DNA of 64,000 nucleotides from Allomyces macrogynus ATCC 38327 (GCA_000151295.1 GG745350.1:442464-506463), one strand, 5' to 3'. Positions 1 to 10,396 are shown, counted from the stretch's first letter. The notes: generated from the sequence alone by a model not told the origin. A program made the numbers and translations.

Positions 1-1181
1 TGTGGTTTCCACGCATTCCCGTGCACGGCTTTTTGCAAGCAGGGCACGGCAAATCGCAGCATTGGCCACAGTCATGGTCGCCACAACCATCAAGTAGGGC
101 ATGCACGTCCTTGAGTTCGCATTGACGGCCGCAGTGCTTGCACTTGCTGTTGCACACGGCGCGCTTACTTTCGGCGTGGTTTTCACACCGGTGGTCTTTA
201 TCCTCATGCTCACGTTCGCCAACACACTTTGAGTCGCACGCGCAACATGGCGACTGGCAACAGCGGTGGCAATCGTGGTCGGCAATGCCGTCCAGGATCT
301 CGTGCGCATCCTTGCGTGCACACTGGTGGCCAAAGTCATACGTGCAAGTGCCATCGCACACGCCGCGCTGTTCCTCGACATGAGCCATGCAGCGGTGGTC
401 GTCTCCATCATCGCCTCGAACCCCAGCGCAAATCCCAGTGCACGCGCGACATTTTTCGGTACAGCATTTGCTGCAATCATGGACAATCGCCGCTTCTTGA
501 TGCGCGTCGCCGCCATTTTCACGCCGCTCGATATGGCCATGTGCTGCCGCGAGACACAAATGGCCTGGTTGCATTGCCCACACACACACTCGCACTGAGC
601 CACGAGCAGCTTAACCTTGTCAGCATCCTTGACAACGAGCTCCTTGAAAAACGCCTCCATGGCGCTATTGCCCCCGGAGAAGGCGGTAATGGCCTCGTTC
701 ATCGTCTTGTCCACAGTGTTGCGCAGAACGGGCGGCGCGTCCTTTTCGACGTGTGCCCAAATCGCGTCAATCTGAACCCGATACTTGTTGCGCAGCATTT
801 CCTCCATGGCACCTGGGAAGAGTGCCGACTGAGCGCGCTCGAGGCTGCTGGGGTCGTTGATTTGGTCGGCCAAATCAGCCAACTGCTTTGCAAAGTCTTC
901 ATTGATGGAGCGTGCACGCATGCAGAAACGACTCCCAATCATGTTGCTTTTGGGGGGCCGGCCCAGACACTTGATGAGGGCGCTGCGGAGCGCTGTGACT
1001 TGGTGGTTGGTGGCCCGAGCTACCTCGTCTTCCATGAGTCTTTCACAGCGCAAAGCGCCATATCGATCCCGCGCGTGGTGCGGTCAACATCGTCGGCAGT
1101 GGCAATTCCCGCACCAAATAGAGCGTTCAGCAGTGAGGACTTGCCTCCCTTTTGCTCGCCGTAAATAGCCAAAATGGGCGC
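1..1181 (-). pseudogene. Remnant of a VLIG/GBP-like large GTPase with Cys/His-rich modules
   Basis: Minus strand. An exon-like stretch starts at 1181 just after a pyrimidine-rich CTAG splice acceptor. It carries a P-loop (GEQKGGKSSLLNALFG) and then TTRGI, the arrangement of interferon-induced very large GTPases and guanylate-binding proteins. The frame breaks near 1040-1060, where it continues in another frame as RLMEDEVARATNH and a helical region. It breaks again near 520-545 into a Cys/His-rich tail that runs off the window edge. That tail holds about two copies of a roughly 65-residue module with motifs such as DHDC-x2-CC, PC-x-AC and KD-x-HE-x-LDG. The G3 (DTEG-type) and G4 motifs expected after the P-loop are absent, so the G domain looks internally deleted. 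P-loop and modules are seen; family assignment is by motif memory; pseudogene status is inferred from two frame breaks plus missing motifs. Assembly error could explain the shifts but not the missing motifs. Confidence 0.55.
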
Positions 1182-1185
1182 CTAG

Positions 1186-2309
1186 TCGGCGACAAGGAGG
1201 GAAGTCAAATCTCAACAACTCGCACCCAGCAAAGCGCGAGGCCGTTGCTTTGGATTTCAGCAATTTGCAAGCAACAATGAACGACGGTCCTGGTTCTGGA
1301 ATCGTTTGGTGCCCAAAGACGCACGCAAAATGGTGCAGATGTTTCAGTGAATTTCTGTCCCCTTTCTAAACAACAGATCTGGCCTCATCGACACCGCAGC
1401 AATAACGCAAGGGCACAGCTCGAGACGATGCCGAGCGTGCGACGCCAGCACCAAGTGCACAAATCTGGTGTGCCCAGCCATAAATACATGTTCCAACAAA
1501 CGGCCACAATCCCATTCGATGCAACAGTTTCCCATCTGCAGCACCAAGTTTGTGCAAAACACCCAAGACGTACAGGTTGCCGATCGACGCACGGTCGGTG
1601 CATTAGAGAAGAGCCGATCGATTCACAATGGATTTGTTCTCAACATCGTGCTGGCGAAGCGATACGTGGGCAGCGTCAAGCACAACCAAGCGTCAAGGAT
1701 ACGAGCGTCTCATTGCAGTCAACTTTGTCAACATAAAGCCAGCAAAATGAAGTGCGTTGTGCGCAGTTTGCATGCTCAGCGCGCCATGTCAGAGACTCCA
1801 CCAAGTGTATTCTACCGCGCTCGATTGTCTCAGTGCGCTTTACTTCCGCTAAAATCACACCAGCCGTGAAGCCGATCCCCCAGCGGAGAAAAAATACACA
1901 CTTGTGGTTTCTTGAAGAGAAACAATGGGTTGCGGGGGGCGGTGGTGGTTATGGGTGCGGTGGGTGTTTCGCGTGACCAGTTGCGAGGGATATTCTGGTT
2001 GCCATCACTGACTTCCTCTCATCCCCGCAATACGGCGGGCCCGGCAGTCAACGGTGGACACGCCGTGCCGGCAAGCTCAAAGCGAATGATAGTCCTATTT
2101 ACAGAATGATGGAAAAATGGCCTACGGAGGGGAAGAGAAAGGAGAGACAGAAAAAGCGATCGAAACGCGTGCGCGTGCGTGCGACGGGCCGGCCCACAAC
2201 GCGAACGGGACAAAGAAGCGAACACCGAATCTCGCGCACGGCACGCGCCTGGCGCCCACTTGCCCGTGCGCGCCCGTTCGTCAAATGCACTCGTCAGCGC
2301 ACCCGACAT
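1186..2309. other. Intergenic stretch, no gene recognised
   Basis: Only short overlapping open frames of unlike composition are present on both strands. Positions 1230-1350 could hold upstream exons of the GTPase remnant, because that exon begins at a splice acceptor, but I could not place a donor with confidence. The right end is the 3' flank of the minus-strand gene ending at 2310. Confidence 0.5.
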
Positions 2310-3332
2310 CTACCACTGCGACCCCGACCCCGGTGGTGGCGGCGGCGGCGCGCTCTCCTGCTCATCCACCAAATGCACCCCTTCCAGATCCTGCGCCAGC
2401 CGCGTCATCGCCTGCCGCACGCGCGCGCGCCGTTTCGCTGCGGCCGCGAGCCCTTCGGGCGAGAGCGCGGGTCCGACGCGTTTGCCCACGTGCCCGTGCG
2501 CGGCCGCACGGGCCAGGACTGCGGGGGTCGCGGAATGGCGCGCGCGGGGAGAGTACGGCGGAGAGCACGGCGCGCGTGCCGGTGTCTGTGCTGTGAATGC
2601 CGGAGAAAGCGCGCACGCGGTCGGCGGCGACGGGTACCCGCCCGCGGAGGACCGTGTGTGCGAGAGTAAGTTGGCCGGCGGCGATGCGGAGAGCGGCGAG
2701 TTGGGTGGGGCCGACAGACCCCCAGGGGCGGTCCATTCGGCGAGGGTCCCGGAATCGACGCGGACGACGGGTACGGTGCAATCGGTGTCGACGTCAATGT
2801 CCATTCCGTCAACACTCGCGTCGTTGTCGTTGTCGTCGTTGTCATCGGAATCCGACTCGCTATGCTCAATGGCCGCGGCAGGCACCGTACGCGTCCGCCG
2901 TCGACGCGAGGCCGGCCGCGCGTCCGGGTCACCACGGCGCTTGGCCCGTGCGGCCACCGGTCGGCGAGCTGTGGTCCGCCCGCGACGGAGCGAGGACGGT
3001 GGGCTTGGCGGGTGCGGGGAGACGACGGCGGCGAGGGCGCGCGCGACCATGGCGTGCAGCGACCGCGTGGAGGTGCCCGATGGGGGAGATGGCGGGAAAT
3101 TGATGGTCGACGGCGGGTGCGATGCGGACGTGGCGGCAAGCAGCAGGAGCGCGGCGACGGGCACGTCGGGCATGGTCGTGGTGCGCACGCGGCGGGACGA
3201 GGGCGGCCGCGGCAATGGAGCGAGTGCGGGCGGTGGTGCGGGAGGTGGTGCAGCGTCCATGGTGGTGAATGATGTTGGGCAAGCTGGACGCTGCGGCGGC
3301 GGAAGAGAGGGAGCGTTGACGGCCGCGGACAT
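2310..3332 (-). CDS. Hypothetical Pro/Ser-rich disordered protein with an acidic Asp/Asn tract
   Basis: 340 residues starting MSAAVNAPSLPP. The frame is open upstream into the Mrp51-like gene, but I choose the Met at 3332. An AT-rich ATATATATT box (3403-3411) lies about 75 nt upstream, and the intervening translation is implausible (it reads through what looks like promoter and leader). The protein is low in complexity: Pro-rich N-terminal third, a basic patch near the middle (RASRRRRTRT), then an acidic run (SESDSDDNDDNDND), SP/TP-rich segments and a C-terminal helix-like segment (RQAMTRLAQDLEGVHL). No domain was recognised. Nuclear location is a guess from the basic and acidic tracts. Alternative: the C-terminal part of a longer fused product, which I consider unlikely. 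Confidence 0.5.
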   Translation of the reverse strand: MSAAVNAPSLPPPQRPACPTSFTTMDAAPPPAPPPALAPLPRPPSSRRVRTTTMPDVPVAALLLLAATSASHPPSTINFPPSPPSGTSTRSLHAMVARALAAVVSPHPPSPPSSLRRGRTTARRPVAARAKRRGDPDARPASRRRRTRTVPAAAIEHSESDSDDNDDNDNDASVDGMDIDVDTDCTVPVVRVDSGTLAEWTAPGGLSAPPNSPLSASPPANLLSHTRSSAGGYPSPPTACALSPAFTAQTPARAPCSPPYSPRARHSATPAVLARAAAHGHVGKRVGPALSPEGLAAAAKRRARVRQAMTRLAQDLEGVHLVDEQESAPPPPPPGSGSQW

Positions 3333-3402
3333 GGCGTTTGGGCTTGGTGCCTTTGCGAGCAAACGAGGGGGGGAATGAAAGCGCTCGACACCACGATGCA
3401 CG

Positions 3403-3411
3403 AATATATAT
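3403..3411 (-). promoter_or_regulatory. TATA-like box upstream of the 3332 start
   Basis: ATATATATT on the minus strand about 75 nt before the ATG at 3332 and beyond the probable stop of the upstream gene at 3463. It stands out in a GC-rich setting and supports two genes rather than one continuous 752-codon frame. Confidence 0.4.
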
Positions 3412-3462
3412 CTGATGACAAGACTAGAGGAAAAGAACAACAAAACCCCATCCAATCCGCGC

Positions 3463-4568
3463 TCACGACGACGATGATTCCGACGACTCCGCGGGCGCCT
3501 GCGGCGCCGACGCCGGCCGCTGCTGCTGCTCCCCGTAGCTCCGTGTGCGGCCATTGTGGCGCACGGACGGCCGCGGCCCCGTATACCCCGACACCGCACC
3601 GCCCGACGCGGCCGCTGCGGGGCCGCCGCCGCCGAGCGCCCCTTGGAATGCTTGACCGACTCCTGAATCAACGACCGAATCCCATCGATCCCCTGCACGG
3701 CAATCGGCGTCCTGTTCCCGTTCGCGCCAAACCGCTGCTGCGCGCGCGACTCGGCCGTCAGCCGCGACGTGCGCATGCCCGTGGGCGCCAGCGAGCTGCG
3801 AATTTCACGCAACTTCAAAATCGGCCGCGCGCGACGGTCCCAGGTGGCCTCGTCGACTTCAAACTTGGTCAGCATCTTGGACGGGCGCGAGTGGCCTTCG
3901 ACTTCGCCGATGATACCGGCCACGCCCACGGCGTGCTTGCTGCGGTATTGCGCGAGCATGCGGCCGTGCACGAGCGGAACGTCGCCCGTCGCCGCGGCTT
4001 GAGCGGTGATCGATGACGACCCGAGTGCGGCCGCGGCGTCGCGCGCGGCCGACGTCGTGTCGTGCACCGTGTAGACGGGTCCGGCTGGGGCGTGCGGCGA
4101 GCCCGGTGCGGCCGTGGAACGCATGTTGCGCAGCGGCGTGTTGTCTACGCGCAACGGCTTATGCCATTCGGCCGGGTTCTTGACATGGCCCACCGGCAGC
4201 GACTTGATCAAGTCGCGCAATTCAGCGCGCGGCAGGTCGGCGAGGTTCGTCACGGGCGGCGCGCCGGGGGCTTCCTGCGCAGTGAACGCCGCGTACGACG
4301 AGGGGACCACGTACGGCAGCTGTTCCTTGAGCCGGCGCACAGTCTGGACTTTGCCGTCGGCGTTGCGCATGTCGGGCACTTGGAACTTGGTGTCGAGCGC
4401 ACGGAACGTCAGGTAGGTGGCCGGCATGCGGGCCGGGATGCGAGCCTTGACGGCGCCCCAGTGGCCGTTGACCGACGTGTAGACTTGCGGCAGGTGGCGG
4501 TCGAATTGCGCCAGCTTCGAGTTACGCAGCAGCGTTCCGACCGAGGCGGTCGTGCTGACGGAGGCCAT
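3463..4568 (-). CDS. MRP51: Mitochondrial small-subunit ribosomal protein, Mrp51-like
   Basis: Begins MASVSTTASVGTLLRNSKLAQF. The N-terminal pattern LLRNSKLAQF, WGAVKARIP, then YLTFRALDTKFQVPD matches the fungal Mrp51 family of the mitochondrial ribosome (Leu-Arg-Asn-Ser start, a WG-x-K-x-x-(I/L)P box, then an RxLDT box). The middle keeps a G-N-R-TPIAVQGIDGI segment. Near 3640 the sensible frame shifts by one base next to a CCCC run: after HSKG the best continuation is a Gly/Ala/Ser tail ending in SESSSS and the stop at 3463-3465. In the unshifted frame translation runs on into the next gene. I read this as a one-base indel, probably a homopolymer error, rather than a fusion. The product would act in mitochondrial translation, helping initiation on the small subunit in yeast. 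Predicted length is about 368 residues. Confidence 0.6.
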
Positions 4569-5140
4569 GGTGGTTGGTTGTTGGCGGTCGATTAGGGGGC
4601 TGGTGGACGCGATCGCCGAGAATCAGCGCGGCCGGTAGCTCGCGGTTACAGTGCGGCCAGTTAGGTGCGGCCTGGTGCTCTGTGGTCGTCGTGGTAGCCG
4701 TTGCCAGTGTCGGACAAGTCGACAGCGTTGGAGGAGCGATCAAGCGTGCTGTGATCAAAGCACGTGCATGCCGTGATGATCGTCGTTTGGCGGAAAATAC
4801 ACTAACTGCCGGCTGATCAACACTTATGCCGTCTATTTGTTCCGCCCATCCACTCCTCCACCAACTCTGCAAAACGATAACCACACCAACACACGCCGAC
4901 ACTGCGAAATGGAACAAGCGCCCTACATCTGCATCGCAGTAAAAAAAAAAGAAAAAGAAATCATAGGCCGTCACTGGGGGTAAAGGGATGATCAGCTGCG
5001 CGAGAGGGAGAGAAACCAGAAAAAACGCATTCACCAATCCAATCCTGAACACAAAACAAACACTCGGTCGCAAAATAAGCAACAAATCAAACGACAAAAC
5101 CAACCCGTATCCTCTCCAACATCTTCACCCTCCTCACAAT
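4569..5140. other. Intergenic: 5' flank of the Mrp51-like gene and 3' flank of the cyclin-box gene
   Basis: Both neighbours are transcribed leftwards. The segment holds an A-rich run (about 4940-4960) and no plausible gene. No TATA-like element is obvious within 100 nt of the 4568 start. Confidence 0.5.
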
Positions 5141-8100
5141 CTACTCCACCCCACGCGCCGCCGGATACACTCCATCCACCGCCGAATCCGGCCTCCCGGG
5201 CACTCGATGTGCCTGCATCCACGCATCATGTTCCAGCAACAAGTCCTGCAACTGCGTGCGCGCACTCACCGGCCCGCCACCCGTCGTCGCGGGCGACGCC
5301 GGGCCCGCACTACCCACGCGCGAACTCGCTGCGGACCGGCCTCCCACATTCGACGGCACGACCGCCACCGGCGCGCGCATCAACGGCGACGCCTCGACCG
5401 CGTCGGCCAACGACAAGATCGACGCGAGCGCCGAATGCGCGGGTCCCGTCGCCGCCGCGGCAGCAGCGGCAACCGAGTCGAGGACGGCGGGATCGTGCCG
5501 GTGCACGGTGGTCGCGGCGGCGGTAGCGGCCGCTGCTGCTGCGAGCAAGCTCATGGACGAGGATCCGGGGCGGTCGAGTGTGGAATTGCCCCCGCCGAGA
5601 CTGCTCCCGGACGCGGCGGACCCGGCGCGCACTTGCGTGAGCGATGGGATCGTCAAGTCCGTGCGGGCTCCGCGCGGCTGGGTGACGGGGGTCACGAGCT
5701 GCGTTGACGTCGAGGCTGCCGTTGCGAGACGGACCGCGTGGGACGGCGTACTGGGTCGCGACGAGGGTGCGTGCGCGAGTGGCGGCGTGTGCACTTGCAG
5801 CGTCGGTGCCGATCCGACGACGGGCGTGTTCCCCGCGGTCGCGGCAGTCGAAAACGCGTGGTGCTGGTGCTGGTGCGGGTGCGGGTGCGGATGGTGGTCG
5901 GCCGGTGCGGGCGTCGTGGAGAGCTGTGCGCGGAGCATGTCGGCGAGCAGCGACGCGTCCTTGCCCGGGTATCGCGGGGTACTTCCCGTCGTCGCGGCGG
6001 TGGTCGCGGCCGCGGTGCTGGACACGCCTGACGCCGGGGGTACGGCGTGGTGGTGTGCAGCAGCGGCGGACCCGGACGGCGGCGCGATCGCGAAACTCGA
6101 TTCGGTCGGGTGGCTGCGGAGCGGGTGCAGCGCCGGGGCCGGGTCGGTCGCTGCTGGTGCGGTGACCGACCGCGGCACGCTCGTCGGGTACCCGTTGACC
6201 GCGGGTACGGCCGCTACGGGCGCGGGCGGCGGCGGCTGCACGATGAACGCGGCATTACTGATATCCTCGCCCGGCTCCCCCGCGACCGCGGCCGTCTTGA
6301 CAAGCAAGTCGAGCAGCGCATCGCACACGCCAAATGCCGACATGATACTGCCATCGTCCACCAACGCCGCCTCGGTCCGTGGGGACATGGCCGCACCGCC
6401 CATCAGCGACGACGGTCGCCGCCGATGCACCATTTGTTCCGACAACGTATCGCGGAAATCGCGTGTGAGCTGGGCCAACTCGTCGCGGCGCACGGCGAGA
6501 TCAAACTGGACGCCCGTGACTACATGCACTTCGTACCCGACGAGGTCGGCGGTCCCGCGCACGGACTCGCGCGGCGCGATCCCGGCAATCGCTTGCGCCG
6601 TGAAACAGTTGTCGGACATGATCTTGCACGAGAGGAGGGCCGCGACACACAACAACCGCGCCTGGCCGCGGGCGAGGAGTTCGTCGCGGGTCACGGAAAT
6701 CACGCCCGTCGCCTGATCCAATGCCGGATCCGGCCCGTCCTCCTGGTCATCCCCTTCATCCCAGATCCCACCGGCCCGAATCCGTTCGTCGCGCACGACC
6801 ACGTCCCACAACCCCATCGACTCGTCGGCCGCCACCGACGCCGCGGGCGACCCGATCGTCAGTGACCGCGCATTCGTCGAAATCGCCGGCGACGTGGGCG
6901 CCGACCCGCGCATGGACCCGCCACCACCGAGCGAGAACCGCTCGAGCATCCGGCGGGTCCGCGACGACGTGCGCGACACAGACGACGTGGCCGACCCTTT
7001 CCGCAACATGGCGAGCGGCGGGTCTTCACCCTGCACATGCACGACGCGCGACTTTGGCGGATTCGCGGGGGGTGGCGCGGTCCCCGCGGCCCGGGCGTGC
7101 AAGTACCGGCGAATGTACAGCGCCATGACCATCAAGTGCTGTGGCGACATGCCCGTGGCCCGCAGGAGCGGCTGCACGCGCATGATGGCCGTCCACGAGC
7201 ACCCAAGCCCCTCGAACAGGGCCTGCGCGAATGCCTGGATGACCTTCCACTTGGGCTTGTATTTACCCGCGAGAACGGCGCCGAGCGCACCAAGTTCCAG
7301 GTTCGGTTCGACGTGCACGATGATCCGCGGGACGTCGGCGGGGGACACGTGCGGCAAACTCGGCGCGACGGTGCGCGCGGACCCGGCGGCCGACGGGGCG
7401 TGTCGCAGAGCGCGGCGCGGGGCGGCGACGGGCGGGCCCGCACGTCCCGATCCAGGCGTATCAGCAACAGCTGCCGCCGCTTGCACCGTGTCCGGCAATG
7501 ACATGGACGACGCCGACGCGACGACTGGCGGGTCCACGATCGTCGTTGCCGGTAAGGATGTCCAGGACCCGGACGCAACTCCACTGCCGCGCACGGGGGA
7601 CGGCCGCGGGTCCGAGACCCGGTGCGCCCACGGGTGCACGGGCGACTCGTGCGCCGCGGTGGGCCCAAAACCGAGCGGTTCCACGTCTGTGACCGTCATG
7701 AGCGAACCGGTTGGGACACTGTACCGATTCACGTCCTCATCATCGTCATCCTCGTCCTCGGCGGCAATTGCCAGCTCGAGCGCGCCCGGTTCCGTGTCGG
7801 ACGTGTACCGTGCCGACGACGGACTGCGTGGCCGAATCTGTGGCGCGTGCGGGGTCGGAAAGAGCGCGCCGACGGACGCGGCCGACGCGAGCGAGGCTTT
7901 CCGTGGAGGTGCGGTCGCCGCGTCGAAGGTCTGGACCGCGCCGCCGGCAGAGGAGACGGCGGGACCGCGCGAGGGAGCTGTCGAGGGAGCTAGCGACCGG
8001 TGCGACCCGGCGCGTTGCCTCGGGGAGGGGGCGGCGGCTTGTTGGCGGTCGAGCAGGGACATGGACGCGACCGAAGCGACCGACGCGTCGGCCGCGCCCG

Positions 8101-9085
8101 TGGTCCCCGCCATGGACGACGGCAAGTCAAGGTCCGACGGCGTCGCATGCGAGAGGAGACTCGAAGGCGGCGGCGGTGTCGCACCCGCGAGGGCGTTGAG
8201 TCGGTGGTCCTGCAGCCAGTGGTCGCTGAGGAGTTGTTCAGAACTCGCACCGGCCGTGCCGTTGCGGTCGACGGCCGTGAGAGACTCGTGGTTGCTCGTC
8301 CAGGACCGCGAGCGTCGGTGCAGCGCCATGGCCGCGCGGGTCGCCGCAGGGTTCGCGGAGGGGGCGGCGGGGGTGGGCGACTCGCCACCGAATGCGGCGC
8401 GACGTCGGCCGGACGGGTGCAGCAGCGCTTCGGTATCGGACAGAGCGTCGTCGTCATCGTCGTCGTCGTGGTCGTCGGACGTGGCCGCGCCGCCATCCCC
8501 ATCATTGCGACCGCACTCGGCGCCAAGCGCAGGCGGCGCATGCGTGTTACCGGCACCGTACGCCGCGCCATAAACGACCGGCGCCGTCGCGAGCCCAGAC
8601 GACGGTTTCCGCATGCCTGAGCTCGCGGCACTGGACACCACAACCAGCCCACCCTCGGGTCGCGGCACCGATCGGTACGCCGGAGACCTCGGCGACGCCG
8701 GCGGCGCACGACACAATCGAGCGATTCGGAACGGCCGCGGGCACCGGATCACGGGCATGCACCGCGTGCGTAGACTCGGGCGTGGCGTCTGTGGCATTTG
8801 CGGCGGAGATTGCAGACTGTCGTTCACGTCGCGCGGCACGGTGCCGGACGGCGCATTGCTGGTCCATGGCTGCACAGTAGCGGAAGAAGAGGGAAGATGC
8901 GGCAGGTGGTGGTGCATGGCGTCGGACGGGCTCGACGTCCAGGACGCGTAGGATGACGGGGTCGCGGGCGTCGGCGGCATCGCGGGGAGACTTGCGCCGG
9001 ACGGGCGGCGCGAGCTCGAATAGTGCATCGGCGGGGCGCCGAGATGGTGCGGGTCGTAGTGCGGCGGCGGGTGGCTGTCGGCCAT
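5141..9085 (-). CDS. Very large cyclin-box protein, mostly disordered
   Basis: 1314 residues in one uninterrupted frame, starting MADSHPPPHYDPHH. Most is low complexity (Ser/Pro/Ala, with Asp runs around residues 205-215 and 445-455). Two ordered blocks sit in the middle. Residues about 608-665 contain KWKVIQAFAQALFEGLG and then HLMVMALYIRRYLHAR. Residues about 798-880 contain LCVAALLSCKIMSDNC, IAGI-x-PRESVRGTADLVGYE and VQFDLAVRRDELAQL. Together these look like the helices of a cyclin box (a VAALLSCKIMSD helix and an E-x-x-x-x-TGVQFDL helix), split by an insert of about 130 residues. This resembles fungal Pcl/Pho80-type or other divergent cyclins that activate a CDK partner. Family is inferred from pattern. 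The N- and C-terminal regions show no domain. It could be a cyclin-like regulator without kinase binding. Confidence 0.55.
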   Translation of the reverse strand: MADSHPPPHYDPHHLGAPPMHYSSSRRPSGASLPAMPPTPATPSSYASWTSSPSDAMHHHLPHLPSSSATVQPWTSNAPSGTVPRDVNDSLQSPPQMPQTPRPSLRTRCMPVIRCPRPFRIARLCRAPPASPRSPAYRSVPRPEGGLVVVSSAASSGMRKPSSGLATAPVVYGAAYGAGNTHAPPALGAECGRNDGDGGAATSDDHDDDDDDDALSDTEALLHPSGRRRAAFGGESPTPAAPSANPAATRAAMALHRRSRSWTSNHESLTAVDRNGTAGASSEQLLSDHWLQDHRLNALAGATPPPPSSLLSHATPSDLDLPSSMAGTTGAADASVASVASMSLLDRQQAAAPSPRQRAGSHRSLAPSTAPSRGPAVSSAGGAVQTFDAATAPPRKASLASAASVGALFPTPHAPQIRPRSPSSARYTSDTEPGALELAIAAEDEDDDDEDVNRYSVPTGSLMTVTDVEPLGFGPTAAHESPVHPWAHRVSDPRPSPVRGSGVASGSWTSLPATTIVDPPVVASASSMSLPDTVQAAAAVADTPGSGRAGPPVAAPRRALRHAPSAAGSARTVAPSLPHVSPADVPRIIVHVEPNLELGALGAVLAGKYKPKWKVIQAFAQALFEGLGCSWTAIMRVQPLLRATGMSPQHLMVMALYIRRYLHARAAGTAPPPANPPKSRVVHVQGEDPPLAMLRKGSATSSVSRTSSRTRRMLERFSLGGGGSMRGSAPTSPAISTNARSLTIGSPAASVAADESMGLWDVVVRDERIRAGGIWDEGDDQEDGPDPALDQATGVISVTRDELLARGQARLLCVAALLSCKIMSDNCFTAQAIAGIAPRESVRGTADLVGYEVHVVTGVQFDLAVRRDELAQLTRDFRDTLSEQMVHRRRPSSLMGGAAMSPRTEAALVDDGSIMSAFGVCDALLDLLVKTAAVAGEPGEDISNAAFIVQPPPPAPVAAVPAVNGYPTSVPRSVTAPAATDPAPALHPLRSHPTESSFAIAPPSGSAAAAHHHAVPPASGVSSTAAATTAATTGSTPRYPGKDASLLADMLRAQLSTTPAPADHHPHPHPHQHQHHAFSTAATAGNTPVVGSAPTLQVHTPPLAHAPSSRPSTPSHAVRLATAASTSTQLVTPVTQPRGARTDLTIPSLTQVRAGSAASGSSLGGGNSTLDRPGSSSMSLLAAAAAATAAATTVHRHDPAVLDSVAAAAAAATGPAHSALASILSLADAVEASPLMRAPVAVVPSNVGGRSAASSRVGSAGPASPATTGGGPVSARTQLQDLLLEHDAWMQAHRVPGRPDSAVDGVYPAARGVE

Positions 9086-10323
9086 TTTTGAAGTGCGCGT
9101 CGTCGTGCAGTCGTCGTCGACTTTCCGTGATCACCGCGCCGAGTCGACTCGAGCCTACAAATACATAACAACACAGACAAATTAGTCGGCGTTCGGCCGT
9201 GGCAGAGAACGCTACACGCGCGGCCTGCGCTGGCACCCGTGGGCCATCGGGCGGACGCGCAGCACAGCCGCTGCCGTTGCTGGTCCCCTGCGGCATCACC
9301 GCGGTCGGTCACGGCAATCGCAGCGTGTCCGCGGGTGCCGCGCGTCGCGGCCTCCGCGACCGAATTCGTTTTCGCTCCAACACACACCTGGAGCAAATTC
9401 TGCCACGTCGACAAGGGCGGGGGCGCGCGCTGGTGCTGCTGCTTCTGCTCAGGCTTGCTGCAGGGCGGTCGTGCGTGCAGCTGCGCGGGTCGAAGGGGTC
9501 GAGCGAACGAAGGGAGCCGATTGCAACGTCGAGGGGCTGGCTTTGCGCTGGTGCAGGCACTTGATCATGGTCCCGTCGTCGTGACGGGGGGTTCGCAGCG
9601 GCTGGGACTCGTGTTCAAGTTGCTGCTGGTGGTATCAAAAGAATTTGGGAGTGGTTGGCCGAGGATGGATATGGAGAGAGCAAGCTGTGAAAGCGCCGTC
9701 CAGGTCGGCGTCGTCGGCCGCCGGTGAACTCTTCTCACCAGCACGCGACGACGACTTGCACACTTCAGGCGGACCTGATTCGCAACACCGACAGGGACGC
9801 GATCTTGACTTGACTTTGACCTCCACACCCACGTCGTCCGGGCGTCGGCCGTGGCGCGTGCTTGGAGGCGTGCCTATTCAAGGTTGACCGCCGCCCGCCC
9901 GGCCGTGCGGGGGGTGGATGAATGAGCAATGCTCACTCTCGTCTCGCCATCTGCAACAGTGACGCGCGCGTCGTCGTCCTTTGGCAGCACGTCCTCGAGC
10001 ACCACCGCGCGCTGCGACCAGCACGCGCAGTCCCTTGACTCGACGCCGTCCCTGCGCATTATCTGCGTCGTCGTGCGTCCCGTGCGACGCGGAGGGCATG
10101 CTGGTGGACGGGCCAACGACACGCGGTTGGCGGTGGGTGACAGGGTCTCCCGGCTCAGCTGGTCGTTTAGCTTTGTGCACGTGCGTGGCTCGGCGATCAG
10201 GCTGTCTGGGAGTGGGAAATGGCAACTGGTCAGATGCAAGCAGGTGGGTCGGGGCAACACGGAGATCCACTTGCCTAGCCACCTCCAACTGCCTCCAACC
10301 AATTGGATTTTTTAACAATGTAA
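9086..10323. other. Intergenic, no gene recognised
   Basis: It lies between the start of the cyclin-box gene and the tRNA. The first 100 nt include a TATGTATTTGTA stretch on the minus strand (around 9155-9170) that could be core promoter for the 9085 start. No frame shows recognisable protein similarity. GC falls near the tRNA. Confidence 0.45.
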
Positions 10324-10396
10324 GGGCGTGTGGCCTAGCGGCTAAGGTGTGTCCCTCCGGAGGACAAGATCGTGGGTTCGAATCCCACCTCGCTCG
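10324..10396 (+). tRNA. tRNA-Arg, anticodon CCG
   Basis: A 73-nt cloverleaf without intron. Acceptor stem 10324-10330 pairs with 10389-10395, with one U6:U67 mismatch and one G:U pair. D stem GCCT/AGGT; anticodon stem TGTCC/GGACA closing the loop CTCCGGA with anticodon CCG at 10357-10359; 5-nt variable loop; T stem GTGGG/CCCAC with loop TTCGAAT; discriminator G at 10396. The internal promoters are intact: A box TGGCCTAGCGG and B box GGTTCGAATCC. It decodes CGG, a common arginine codon in this GC-rich coding sequence. The CCA end is not encoded, as usual for eukaryotes. Confidence 0.93.

Noticed and set aside
229..1164. Long plus-strand open frame at the left edge
   Set aside because: It is the antisense of the GTPase remnant; the P-loop and Cys/His repeats lie on the minus strand.
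2310..4568. A single 752-residue fused protein
   Set aside because: The junction translates a TATA-like box and leader; two genes with a one-base shift explain it better.
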